From a bacterium (GTDB taxonomy: Bacteria; Bacillota; Clostridia; Oscillospirales; Oscillospiraceae): a DNA stretch of 41,721 bases. Position numbers and translations under genes: made by a program. The first letter of the stretch is position 1. Every line of letters starts with the position of its first letter. Positions 25,089 through 32,794 of the stretch are shown here, one piece after another. The notes under the pieces are model-generated. The model was not told where the DNA came from, did not search any database, and worked only from the letters and a program-made list of their open reading frames with translations. The DNA lies in NCBI GenBank assembly GCA_004562395.1, contig SFQY01000003.1, forward strand, positions 1-41,721, written 5' to 3'.

Positions 25089-25970
25089 TTACACACCGGC
25101 AGTCAGACCGGGCAGAGGAACCACGTGCATTTCTGACTCCAGGGTCAGCGGCGCTCCGGTAACGGGGTGGATCAGCTCCAGAGCTTTGGCGCAGAGCATC
25201 TGGCTTCCGAGGCCAAGCTCCGCCGAAAGATCCAGCGATTCAGGCGTGCCGTACTGGGGATCCCCCAGAATGGGAAAGCCCATGCAGGCACAGTGTACCC
25301 GCAGCTGATGGGTCCGGCCGGTGACGGGCCGCAGAGCGAGTTTACATAATTTTTCCTGTCGTTCCAGCACCGAGAACTCCGTGACGGAGGGCTTCCCCTC
25401 CGGACTGACGCAGCGCAGCAGGCTGGGCAGGGGCCGCCGGGCGATGGGCGCGTCGATGATCCCGGCATCCTCCTCCGGACCGCCGTACACCAAGGCATGG
25501 TAGGTCTTGCGTACCGGGACGTTCTGCAGCAGCCAGTGAACCCGGGCGTTTTTCGCCAGCAGAACAATGCCAAAGGTGTCCCGGTCCAGCCGGGTCATGG
25601 GATGAAAGGCACTTTTCTGCCCCGTGGCCCGGTAATAGCCCGCCACGTAATTGGCCAGGGTTCCCTCATTGCGGGACCGGGAGGGATGGATCAGCATTCC
25701 GGCGGGTTTGTCCACAGCCAGAAGGTCCCCGTCCTCATAGAGGATCTCCAGAGGCCCCTCCTGGGCCGGATACTCCGGCTCCTCCTCGTCCAGCCGGACG
25801 GTAATCACGTCTCCGGGCTTCACGGGGAAATTGGTCCGCTGCGGCACCCCGTTGACCCGAATCCCATCCCCCCATTTGAGCTTGTTCATCAAGCCCGAAG
25901 ACATTTTCAGTTCTCCCAGCAAAAAGGACGACAGCCGCCCCTCCCGATCCGCTGTATGACAAAGCTCCAT
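25089..25970 (-). CDS. RluA-family pseudouridine synthase
   Basis: A 293-residue enzyme that converts specific uridines in RNA to pseudouridine. An N-terminal S4-like RNA-binding domain (about 12-75; LSSFLLGELKMSSGLMNKLK) precedes the catalytic domain, with the catalytic Asp in MTRLDRDTFGIVLLAKN (about residue 128). RPVTGRTHQLRVHC (about 226) and FPILGDPQYG follow, all family hallmarks. The RNA target (23S rRNA or tRNA) cannot be told from sequence. ATG 25970 is used because GAGGGGAAG lies upstream and it begins the S4 domain; an in-frame ATG at 26015 adds 15 residues of no known homology. Confidence 0.9.
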   Translation of the reverse strand: MELCHTADREGRLSSFLLGELKMSSGLMNKLKWGDGIRVNGVPQRTNFPVKPGDVITVRLDEEEPEYPAQEGPLEILYEDGDLLAVDKPAGMLIHPSRSRNEGTLANYVAGYYRATGQKSAFHPMTRLDRDTFGIVLLAKNARVHWLLQNVPVRKTYHALVYGGPEEDAGIIDAPIARRPLPSLLRCVSPEGKPSVTEFSVLERQEKLCKLALRPVTGRTHQLRVHCACMGFPILGDPQYGTPESLDLSAELGLGSQMLCAKALELIHPVTGAPLTLESEMHVVPLPGLTAGV

Positions 25971-26052
25971 AGACTTCCCCTCTTTCCCGTTTTGCGTGCC
26001 CGGCGTACTGATCATCGTTTCTTCCCTGAAATATTCGGTATCGTTCCTGCGG

Positions 26053-26299
26053 TAAATGATCGTTTACACCCCAAAACCTTCCCCCTCGGGGGAAGGTGCT
26101 TAAGTAGCGCACACTGGGGCGGATGAGGGGCTGGCGTGCCGATTTTTTCTCCGTACCAAAACAGAAGTACAAGGCCAAAAGTATCCCCTTTTATCGTTAC
26201 TACCTCAGAAATCTCCACGTTTTCCCCTCATCCGTCACGGCTTCGCCGTGCCACCTTCCCCCCGAGGGGGAAGGTCTTGGTACGCTAAACGATCATTTA
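26053..26299. repeat. Intergenic repeat element R6, inverted copy of R2
   Basis: Both ends are exact: TAAATGATCGTTTA (26053-26066) and TAAACGATCATTTA (26286-26299). The left module (about 26074-26130) matches the right module of R2 in reverse complement, and the right module (about 26223-26277) matches the left module of R2. The core between them (about 26131-26222) is diverged. A conserved outer flank precedes the left end (about 26021-26052). It occupies most of the gap between rplT and the pseudouridine synthase gene. Confidence 0.85.
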
Positions 26300-26383
26300 T
26301 ATGAGAAATTTCGGGTACAACGGAATAGTTACGTGTAAAGAATCCTTCCCCCAGGAATTTCGGAACTTAAACCTTATCTTTAC

Positions 26384-26415
26384 AAAAAGACCCTGCCGAA
26401 AATCAGCAGGGTCTT
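26384..26415 (-). terminator. Terminator of the infC-rpmI-rplT operon
   Basis: A perfect 10-bp stem (26387-26396 with 26406-26415) with a 9-nt loop, followed on the minus strand by U residues (26388-26384), 13 nt past the rplT stop. Confidence 0.88.
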
Positions 26416-26427
26416 GTTTTGCTTTCC

Positions 26428-26784
26428 TTAGTTCAGGGCAGCCTTGGCCTTTGCCACAACAGCGGCGAAAGCGGCGGAGTCCTGGATAGCCATCTCGGAC
26501 AGGCTCTTCCGGTTCATCTCGATACCGGCCTTCTTCACGCCGTTCATGAAGGTGGAGTAGTTCATGCCGTAGGGAGCGACGGAAGCGCTGATACGGGCGA
26601 TCCACAGGCGGCGGTAGTCACGCTTCTTCTGCTTGCGGCCAGCGAACGCGTAATTGCCGGACTTCATGACCTGCTGCTTGGCCATCTTAAAGTGCTTGGA
26701 CTTGGAACCCCAGTAGCCCTTAGCCAGCTTCAGGGTAGCATTTCTTCTCTTGCGCGTCATCATCGCGCCTTTTACTCTAGCCAT
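26428..26784 (-). CDS. rplT: 50S ribosomal protein L20
   Basis: The 118-residue L20 protein is of normal length and sequence, with the Arg/Lys-rich N-terminal arm MARVKGAMMTRKRRNATLKL and the conserved GRKQKKRDYRRLWI and YSTFMNGVKKAGI regions. It binds 23S rRNA early in large-subunit assembly. In many Firmicutes L20 also represses its own operon through the infC leader RNA. AGGAGG precedes the ATG. It is the third gene of the canonical infC-rpmI-rplT operon and is followed by a clear terminator. Confidence 0.98.
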   Translation of the reverse strand: MARVKGAMMTRKRRNATLKLAKGYWGSKSKHFKMAKQQVMKSGNYAFAGRKQKKRDYRRLWIARISASVAPYGMNYSTFMNGVKKAGIEMNRKSLSEMAIQDSAAFAAVVAKAKAALN

Positions 26785-26806
26785 TTTTCAGTATCCTCCT
26801 TCTGCC

Positions 26807-27004
26807 TTACTTGTAGGGAATCATCTTCTTGATTGCGTCGATGTTGGTCACATCGGCATAAGCGGTCGCACGCAGATGGCGGGTACGCTTGGTGGTCTTC
26901 TTGGTCAGGATGTGGCTCTTGTAGGCGCTGGCTCTCTTAACCTTACCGGTCTTGGTCAGGTTGAATCTCTTCTTTGCACCGCTATGGGACTTCAGCTTGG
27001 GCAT
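26807..27004 (-). CDS. rpmI: 50S ribosomal protein L35
   Basis: The 65-residue L35 protein has the family start MPKLKSHSGAKKRFNLTKTG and a basic central stretch (YKSHILTKKTTKRTRHLR). It is a component of the large ribosomal subunit. GGAAGGAG precedes the ATG. It lies 47 nt after infC and 22 nt before rplT in the conserved order. Confidence 0.97.
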   Translation of the reverse strand: MPKLKSHSGAKKRFNLTKTGKVKRASAYKSHILTKKTTKRTRHLRATAYADVTNIDAIKKMIPYK

Positions 27005-27051
27005 AGGTGGTTCTCCTTCCGTAATCTATTGTACTAAAAAATACTTGCCTG

Positions 27052-27564
27052 TTATTTCTTGGGGGTCAGGAACATTGCCATGAACCGGCCTTCCAGCTTG
27101 GGATTTTTCTCCATGCTGGCGATCTCAGCGCACTTCTGAGCGAAATCAAGCAGCAGCTTCTCACCCAGGTTGGTATGGGCCATTTCGCGGCCGCGGAAAC
27201 GGACGCTGACCTTCACCCGGTTGCCGTCTGCCAGGAACTTCTGGGCGGCACGTACCTTGGTATCGAAGTCGTTGGTGTCGATGCTGGGGCTCATGCGGAT
27301 TTCCTTGATTTCCACGACCCGCTGGTTCTTCTTGGCTTCCTTCTCCCGCTTCTTCTGGTCGAAGCAGAATTTGGAATAGTCCATGATCTTGCAGACGGGC
27401 GGGACAGCGTTGGGAGAGATCTTCACCAGATCCATACCCTGCTCTTCCGCCATGGCGTTGGCCTGGGCGGCGGACAGGATGCCAAGCTGGGCGCCGTCGG
27501 CGCCGATCAGACGAACCTCCTTGTCCCGGATTTCCTCATTCAGCTGATGATCAAACTTTGCGAT
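27052..27564 (-). CDS. infC: Translation initiation factor IF-3, AUC start codon
   Basis: A 170-residue IF-3 that binds the 30S subunit, proofreads the start codon and blocks subunit joining. The N-domain begins near QLNEEIRDKEVRLIGADGAQ; the linker KKREKEAKKNQRVVEIKEIR joins the C-domain (SIDTNDFDTKVRAAQKFL, VRFRGREMAH). The start is placed at ATC 27564. A perfect GGAGGT (27577-27572) lies 7 nt upstream, and no ATG or GTG is suitably placed. Upstream in-frame ATGs fall inside or before the leader terminator and lack ribosome sites. Use of a rare start codon by infC is a known autoregulation device, since IF-3 itself discriminates against such codons. Confidence 0.93.
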   Translation of the reverse strand: MAKFDHQLNEEIRDKEVRLIGADGAQLGILSAAQANAMAEEQGMDLVKISPNAVPPVCKIMDYSKFCFDQKKREKEAKKNQRVVEIKEIRMSPSIDTNDFDTKVRAAQKFLADGNRVKVSVRFRGREMAHTNLGEKLLLDFAQKCAEIASMEKNPKLEGRFMAMFLTPKK

Positions 27565-27707
27565 GGTAAGCACCTCCAATAAACAACAAAAAAGCGGATG
27601 CCAAAGCATCCGCACCATTCGCACAGGATCCCCCGAGAGGGAAATGTGAAATATGGACCGTTTCGCTGACGCTGACGGTGAGGCGGATGTTCAGCCTTCT
27701 TTATTAC
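27565..27707 (-). ncRNA. Structured infC leader RNA, candidate L20-type ribosomal protein leader
   Basis: A leader of about 143 nt runs from the predicted start near 27707 to the AUC codon. It holds the attenuator at 27588-27613 and a competing upstream pairing partner. Firmicutes infC operons are regulated by L20 through leader termination, so this is probably a version of that switch. The specific L20-binding structure was not verified. Confidence 0.6.
27588..27613 (-). terminator. Leader attenuator upstream of infC
   Basis: A perfect 8-bp stem (27594-27601 with 27606-27613), a 4-nt loop and six U residues on the minus strand (27593-27588). It ends 10 nt before the infC ribosome site. The upstream segment at 27689-27677 can pair with the 5' arm of this terminator (minus-strand CATCCGC with GCGGATG, plus ACC with GGT), giving a competing antiterminator. 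Confidence 0.82.
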
Positions 27708-27713
27708 CCGGTT

Positions 27714-27742
27714 AGTTTACCACAGGTTCTCCCGATTGTCAA
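27714..27742 (-). promoter_or_regulatory. Promoter of infC-rpmI-rplT
   Basis: Minus strand: perfect TTGACA (27742-27737), 17-nt spacer, TAAACT (27719-27714). Confidence 0.82.
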
Positions 27743-27769
27743 GAGTCTTTTCGGGGAAAACTTTTCTAT

Positions 27770-27792
27770 CCCGGACCGGAACCCGGTCCGGG
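27770..27792 (-). terminator. Terminator-like hairpin after the aspartokinase gene
   Basis: A perfect 10-bp GC-rich stem (27770-27779 with 27783-27792) with a 3-nt loop, 30 nt past the aspartokinase stop and just before the infC promoter. The following minus-strand sequence is only moderately U-rich. Confidence 0.65.
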
Positions 27793-27822
27793 TGGAATAT
27801 CTTATGCGTCTTTTGGGTAGGA

Positions 27823-28554
27823 TTATTCCACATCCCCCACAATGGTCCCCGGCTCTCCGGTAAAGGCAGACAGGACCTCCACCCGGATGCCGTAGTCTCT
27901 GGCAAATTCCACACTGCGGTCATGGAGTACCTGGGCCCCGTTTTCGATCAGCGCCAGCATCCGGTCATAGCCGATCCGGCCAAACCGGGTGGCGTCCGGG
28001 TACAGCCGGGGATCCCGGTCGTAGACCCCGTCCACATCGGTGAAGATCTGGCACCGGTCCGCCTTCAGATACGCCGCCAGGGCCACCGCCGTGGTGTCCG
28101 AGCCGCCCCGGCCCAGAGTGGTGATATCTCCCTCCGGGTCAAGGCCCTGAAACCCCGCCACCACCACGATCTTCCCGGCCTCCAGCTCTTTTTGGATCCG
28201 GGCCGCGTCTATGTTCAGGATCCGGGCGTTTCCGTGGACGCCGTCGGTAGCGATCCCCGCCTGCCAGCCGGTAAAGCTGACGGCGGGATATCCCAAAGCG
28301 CCGATGGCCATGGCTACCAGTCCCGCGGACATCTGCTCTCCTGCCGCCAGGTAGGCGTCCATTTCCCGGGCTGCCCCCCGCCGGTTGACCTGGGCGGCCT
28401 TTCGGATCATCAGGTCCGTGGTATCGCCCTGGGCGGATACCACCATGACCACCCGGTTTCCCTGCCGGGCCAGTCCCGCCGCCCGCCGTGCCGCTGCACG
28501 GATCCGGTCCATATCTCCCAGCGAGGTGCCCCCGTACTTCTGCACGATCAGCAT
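27823..28554 (-). CDS. Aspartate kinase, catalytic domain only
   Basis: A 243-residue aspartokinase that phosphorylates aspartate, the first step to lysine, threonine and methionine. The catalytic motifs are intact: VQKYGGTSLGD (4-14), VVMVVSAQGDTTD (about 35-47), TTLGRGGSDTTAVALAA (about 145-161) and FTDVDGVYDRDPR (about 171-183). Ordinary enzymes are about 400 residues or more with C-terminal ACT domains for feedback inhibition. This one ends right after the kinase domain (EPGTIVGDVE), so allosteric control is missing or supplied by another chain. GGAGGA precedes the ATG. The ACT protein PheB is encoded just upstream, but a terminator lies between. Confidence 0.88.
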   Translation of the reverse strand: MLIVQKYGGTSLGDMDRIRAAARRAAGLARQGNRVVMVVSAQGDTTDLMIRKAAQVNRRGAAREMDAYLAAGEQMSAGLVAMAIGALGYPAVSFTGWQAGIATDGVHGNARILNIDAARIQKELEAGKIVVVAGFQGLDPEGDITTLGRGGSDTTAVALAAYLKADRCQIFTDVDGVYDRDPRLYPDATRFGRIGYDRMLALIENGAQVLHDRSVEFARDYGIRVEVLSAFTGEPGTIVGDVE

Positions 28555-28610
28555 ACAGCATTCCTCCCCGGCACATCCTATGTCACCCGGGGCCGAAAGG
28601 TGACGAAAGG

Positions 28611-28632
28611 AAAAAGCCGCCGCGAAGGCGGC
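28611..28632 (-). terminator. Terminator of pheB
   Basis: A 6-bp GC stem (28616-28621 with 28627-28632) with a 5-nt loop and five U residues (28615-28611) on the minus strand, between the pheB stop (28688) and the aspartokinase start (28554). Confidence 0.7.
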
Positions 28633-28687
28633 AGCCTTTCCAAATACGGTGGGCCGGAGGGTATCCGGGAAGCGGGGATGGAGCGGA

Positions 28688-29128
28688 TCAGCCCGCCAGG
28701 ACCTCCGCCTTCACCACGCCCCGGAAAACCGCCAGCCGGTTCATCAGCTCCTCCAGGGAGATCGTCAGGTCAATGGTCTCGGCGGAGATGGTGACCACAG
28801 CGGTACCGTTGGTGGGGACGATGGAGTTGATGGTAATGATATTTGCCTTCGCTTCGGCAAAAACCCCCAGAATCTCCGACAGAAGTCCCGCCTCGTCGTG
28901 GAGCAGCAGCTGGAAGGTAATGATCCTGCCGGTCATCATGTTCTGGAAGGGCAGGACCGCGTCCCGGTACTTATAAAAAGCGCTGCGGCTGATGTCGGTC
29001 ATCCGGGTGGCCTCATTGACGGTGGTCGCTTCCCCGGTGGAGAGCAGGCGCTTGGCCTCCGCCACCTTCAGGAAAACCTCCGGCAGCGCGGACGCTTCCA
29101 CAATGTAGTATTTTGGTTTTGTCGACAT
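28688..29128 (-). CDS. pheB: PheB-type ACT-domain protein (UPF0735)
   Basis: A 146-residue protein with an N-terminal helical segment (about 10-60; TTVNEATRMTDISRSAFYKYRD is helix-turn-helix-like) and a C-terminal ACT domain (about 70-146; GRIITFQLLLHDEAGLLSEI, ANIITINSIVPTNGTAVV). ACT domains bind amino acids. The family is linked to aromatic and aspartate-family amino acid genes, but its exact role is not established. ATG 29128 has AGGAGG upstream; a longer frame extends above the predicted transcription start. Its position next to an aspartokinase that lacks ACT domains is suggestive. Confidence 0.85.
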   Translation of the reverse strand: MSTKPKYYIVEASALPEVFLKVAEAKRLLSTGEATTVNEATRMTDISRSAFYKYRDAVLPFQNMMTGRIITFQLLLHDEAGLLSEILGVFAEAKANIITINSIVPTNGTAVVTISAETIDLTISLEELMNRLAVFRGVVKAEVLAG

Positions 29129-29190
29129 GGCAAACCTCCTGAATATGAAAATGCGTTTCCGCAGGAATAACATTTGTCTTCCATCTATGT

Positions 29191-29218
29191 ATTGTAGCAT
29201 ACATTTCTGAAAATGCAA
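29191..29218 (-). promoter_or_regulatory. Promoter of pheB
   Basis: Minus strand: TTGCAT (29218-29213), 16-nt spacer, TACAAT (29196-29191). Transcription should start near 29184. Confidence 0.6.
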
Positions 29219-29251
29219 CCCCAAAAAGCCACGTTTAAAGGAGGTTTCCCC

Positions 29252-30307
29252 TTGTTTCCCGGAACCAGAAAATACCTTTCCCTGCTGGCCCTTTTTCTGG
29301 CGGTCTGGCTGGGTCTGAAGTTTCTTCTGCCCCTGATTTTTCCCTTTCTGCTGGGTGCCGCCCTGGCGCTGGCCGCCGAGCCCATGGTGCGCCAGCTCAA
29401 CGGACGCTGCCGCATCCCCCGGGGGATCAGCGCGGGGATCGGTGTGAGCATGGCATTCTGCTTTCTGGCCATGGCAGTGCTGCTGGTCTGCGCCTTTCTG
29501 GTCCGGGAGCTGGGGGCGCTGGCGGGTGTGCTGCCCGACTGGGAGAGTGCCGTGAAATCCGGCGTTTCAGCGCTGCAGGGCTGGCTGCTGGAGCTGGCCA
29601 GCCACGCGCCTCAGAGCATCCGCCCCCTGCTCAGCGACAATCTTTCCGCCCTGTTCTCCGACGGGGCAGCCCTGCTGGACAAGGCGGTCCGATATCTGCT
29701 GGGACTGGCCGGGAGCCTGCTCAGCCACATTCCCGACAGTGCCCTGAGTCTGGGCACGGCGGTACTCTCGGGCTACATGATCTCCGCGAAGCTGCCGCTG
29801 ATCCGCTCCTGGCTCCGCCGCCGGCTGCCGGTGGAACGGTTAAAGCCCCTGCTGGATGCGGGAAAGCGGATGAAAACCGCCGCCGCAGGCTGGCTGCTTG
29901 CCCAGTGCAAGCTGATGGGCGTGGCCTTCCTCATTCTGTTTCTGGGATTTTTGCTGCTGCGGATCCCCTTTGCCCTGCTGTGGGCCCTGGGCGTGGCAGC
30001 GGTGGATGCCCTGCCGGTGCTGGGAACCGGCACGGTGCTGATCCCCTGGGCTTTGATCTGCTTTCTGCGGGGGGACACCCCCCGGGCCATCGGCCTTTTG
30101 GGGATCTACGCCACGGCTTCCCTGACCCGGTCCGCCCTGGAGCCGAAGCTGGTGGGCCGGCACCTGGGACTGGATCCATTGGTGACTCTGATGGCCCTGT
30201 ACGCGGGCTACAAGCTCTGGGGCATCGGCGGAATGATCCTGGCCCCCCTGCTGGCCGTCACCGCCACCCAGATCGTCCCCAACCGAAAACGAAACGCCGG
30301 TGAATAA
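29252..30307 (+). CDS. AI-2E/YtvI-type membrane protein, TTG start
   Basis: A 351-residue integral membrane protein of the AI-2E transporter superfamily, most like sporulation protein YtvI. About seven or eight membrane segments include YLSLLALFLAVWLGLKFLLPL, IFPFLLGAALALAAEPMV and LLIPWALICFLRGDTP-type segments. The C-terminal signature GLLGIYATASLTRSALEPKLVGRHLGLDPLVTLMALYAGYKLWGIGGMILAPLLAV region fits the family. The exact function is unknown; roles in sporulation or transport are inferred from relatives. The start is TTG 29252, 7 nt after AAAGGAGG; the longer frame begins inside the divergent pheB promoter. Confidence 0.85.
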   Translation: MFPGTRKYLSLLALFLAVWLGLKFLLPLIFPFLLGAALALAAEPMVRQLNGRCRIPRGISAGIGVSMAFCFLAMAVLLVCAFLVRELGALAGVLPDWESAVKSGVSALQGWLLELASHAPQSIRPLLSDNLSALFSDGAALLDKAVRYLLGLAGSLLSHIPDSALSLGTAVLSGYMISAKLPLIRSWLRRRLPVERLKPLLDAGKRMKTAAAGWLLAQCKLMGVAFLILFLGFLLLRIPFALLWALGVAAVDALPVLGTGTVLIPWALICFLRGDTPRAIGLLGIYATASLTRSALEPKLVGRHLGLDPLVTLMALYAGYKLWGIGGMILAPLLAVTATQIVPNRKRNAGE

Positions 30308-30330
30308 AAGCCCCGTTTGGTATGTTACTG

Positions 30331-30604
30331 TAAATGATCGTTTACGCTACGTTGGTTGCTGTGAACGTACAAGGCTCCCTCTGATGAGGGAGCTGTCGCG
30401 AAGCGACTGAGGGAGAGAAAACGTTTCGTCTTTTCCCGTATTTACCAGGAATGCGAAAGCTTTCAGGCTTTCTCTCCCCCAGTCAGCTTCGCTGACAGCA
30501 TACATTTAGGTATGATTGCCACCGGCAATCATAAATATTTTGATTCGCTGCGCGGAGCACCACCCTCATCAGAGGGGGCCATTGGGCCGCTAAACGATCA
30601 TTTA
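30331..30604. repeat. Intergenic repeat element R7 with nested hairpin insertion
   Basis: Both ends are exact (30331-30344 and 30591-30604). The left module (about 30380-30415) is the reverse complement of the R1 module. The right module (about 30473-30585) is the same kind interrupted by about 60 nt that includes a perfect 10-bp hairpin (30511-30520 with 30524-30533). The outer flank at 30605-30633 matches, in reverse complement, the flanks of R6 and R8. Confidence 0.83.
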
Positions 30605-30677
30605 CGGCAGTAACGATACCGAGCGGGTCAGGGCAGGGGAAACATCCCGCATTTTCAACAAAATTCCGATCTCCCTA

Positions 30678-30706
30678 TTGTACATCCCGTTCATTTTTGT
30701 TATAAT
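30678..30706 (+). promoter_or_regulatory. Promoter of the recJ-rel operon
   Basis: TTGTAC (30678-30683), 17-nt spacer, perfect TATAAT (30701-30706). Transcription should start near 30713, so reading-frame starts before that are not used. Confidence 0.8.
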
Positions 30707-30740
30707 ACAAAGAAATTGTTTTAATTGGATGTGTGCGAAC

Positions 30741-32789
30741 GTGAAATACGGAATTTGGAATGCGCGGGAACCGGAGATGAGCGCCGTTAACGCCCTGGTG
30801 GGCGGCGGCTATGCGCCTCTGGCCGCCATGGTTCTGGCCTCCCGGGGCATCCGGGACTGCGGCCAGGCCCATCAGTACTTAGATTGTGACGCCCCACTGC
30901 CGGACCCCTTCCTGATGACGGATATGGATCTGGCCGCCGGCCGGGTGGGTCTGGCCATGTCCCGTGGGGAGAAGATCGCCGTTTTCGGCGACTACGATGT
31001 GGACGGCATCACCGCCACCTGTCTGCTCACCGATTTTCTCCGGCGTCACGGGGCGGACTGCGTCAGCTATATCCCCGGCAGGCTGGAGGAGGGCTACGGT
31101 CTGAATCCCATCGCCATCCGCCAGCTCAGCAGCGAGGGGGTCAAGCTGATCGTCACCGTGGACTGCGGCATCACCGCCGTAGCCGAGGCGGAGCTGTGCC
31201 GGGAGCTGGGCATCGATCTGGTGATCACCGACCACCATGAGTGCAAGCAGACCCTGCCCCGGGCTGCCGCGGTGGTGGATCCCCACCGCCCCGACGGGGG
31301 CTATCCCCACAAGAATCTCTCCGGCGTGGGCGTGGCCTTCAAGCTGGCCGCCGCCCTCTGCGGGGATCAGGAGGCCGTGCTGAAGGAATACACCGATATG
31401 GTCTGCCTGGGTACCGTGGCAGATGTGATGCCCATTCAGGGAGAGAACCGGGTCTTTGTGTCCAGAGGACTGAAATCCCTGGCCCACACCAAGCGTCCGG
31501 GCATCGCCGCCCTGATGGTGGAAAGCGGCTGCGCCCCGGAGTCGGTCAGCGCCTCCTCCATCGGCTTCATGCTGGCTCCCAGGATCAACGCCGCGGGCCG
31601 CATGGGCAAGATCGATCTGGCTGTGGAGCTGTTTCTGACTGACGATCCGGTCCGGGCCGCGGAGCTGGCCCGGCAGCTGTGTGACCTGAACCGCCAGCGG
31701 CAGGCCATCGAATCGGAGATCTACCGGCAGGCCGTGGCCATGCTGCCCCCCGGCAGGCCGCCGGAGGCCATTGTCCTGGCGGACGAAAGCTGGCATCAGG
31801 GCGTGGTGGGCATCGTGGCCAGCCGCATCGCCGAGGAATACGCCTGTCCGGCCTTCCTCATCTGTCTGGACGGCGAGCATGGCAAGGCCAGCTCCCGCAG
31901 CCATGGAGGCTTCAACCTGTTCTCCTCCCTCACCGCCCTGGCCCCCCTGCTGGAAAGCTACGGTGGCCATGAGCTGGCGGCGGGCTTTACCATCTCCCGG
32001 GCCAACATTCCGGAATTCCGCCGGCGCATCTGTTCCCTGGCCGCCGGGTTCTACTCCGACGACACCCCCAGGACCTCCCTGGATGTGGACTGTGCCATTG
32101 AAGCGGATCTTCTGACCATTCCCAACATCGAATCCCTGTCCGTGCTGGAGCCCTGCGGCAACGGCTGCCCCAAGCCTGTGCTGATGATGAAGAACCTCAC
32201 CATCGACCGCATCAGCATGGTGGGCGGCGGACGCCATATGCGCCTGCGGCTCCGGAGCGGACGCCACATTGTCAACGCCATTTATTTTTCCGCCAATCCC
32301 CAGACGGTTTCCATCCAGCCCGGGGACGTGGTGGACGTGGCCTTTACACCCCAGATCAACGAGTTCCGGGGGGAGCGCAGCGTGCAGATGAACGTGCTGG
32401 ACATCCGCCCCAGCTGCGCCGCCGAATGCTCGCCGGAGACCTCCGGCTACCGGGCGCTGCTGGAGGATCGCCTCACCGCCGCCATCGCCGCCTCCCTGCT
32501 CCCGGAGCGGGCCACCCTGGCCATGGTCTGGCGGTATCTGGCTTCCTCCTCCGAGGCTGCCATTCAGGAGTCGCCCATCTGCCTGTGCCGCAAGATCGTC
32601 CGCTGGGCGGGCAAGCCTCTGAGTCTGGGACAGATGATGACCTGCCTGGACATCTTCCGGGACGTGGGTCTAATAGACCTGCAGCGGCAGCACAAGTACA
32701 TTTCCATTCATCTGACCCCGGGTTCGGGAAAGGCCGATCTGACGGAGAGTCAGACCATGCAGCGCCTGCTGCGAGCGAAAGAGAGCTGA
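30741..32789 (+). CDS. recJ: Single-stranded-DNA exonuclease RecJ
   Basis: A 682-residue 5'-3' exonuclease of the DHH family used in recombination and mismatch repair. Active-site motifs are present: VFGDYDVDGITAT (about 77-89), VDCGITA, the DHH motif in VITDHHE (about 165), and MLAPRINAAGRMG (about 280). The DHHA1 domain has SSRSHGGFNL and GGHELAAGF (about 400-440), followed by an OB-type region and a C-terminal Firmicutes extension. The GTG at 30741 is chosen to match the family start (KYGIWN), though ATG 30729 is also possible; neither has a strong ribosome site. Directly followed by rel; the apt gene often found between them is absent. Confidence 0.93.
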   Translation: MKYGIWNAREPEMSAVNALVGGGYAPLAAMVLASRGIRDCGQAHQYLDCDAPLPDPFLMTDMDLAAGRVGLAMSRGEKIAVFGDYDVDGITATCLLTDFLRRHGADCVSYIPGRLEEGYGLNPIAIRQLSSEGVKLIVTVDCGITAVAEAELCRELGIDLVITDHHECKQTLPRAAAVVDPHRPDGGYPHKNLSGVGVAFKLAAALCGDQEAVLKEYTDMVCLGTVADVMPIQGENRVFVSRGLKSLAHTKRPGIAALMVESGCAPESVSASSIGFMLAPRINAAGRMGKIDLAVELFLTDDPVRAAELARQLCDLNRQRQAIESEIYRQAVAMLPPGRPPEAIVLADESWHQGVVGIVASRIAEEYACPAFLICLDGEHGKASSRSHGGFNLFSSLTALAPLLESYGGHELAAGFTISRANIPEFRRRICSLAAGFYSDDTPRTSLDVDCAIEADLLTIPNIESLSVLEPCGNGCPKPVLMMKNLTIDRISMVGGGRHMRLRLRSGRHIVNAIYFSANPQTVSIQPGDVVDVAFTPQINEFRGERSVQMNVLDIRPSCAAECSPETSGYRALLEDRLTAAIAASLLPERATLAMVWRYLASSSEAAIQESPICLCRKIVRWAGKPLSLGQMMTCLDIFRDVGLIDLQRQHKYISIHLTPGSGKADLTESQTMQRLLRAKES

Positions 32790-32794
32790 TTTAC

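Noticed and set aside
27565..27707. The infC leader as a T-box
   Set aside because: No T-box consensus sequence or specifier-loop arrangement was found; a ribosomal-protein leader is more in keeping with the operon.
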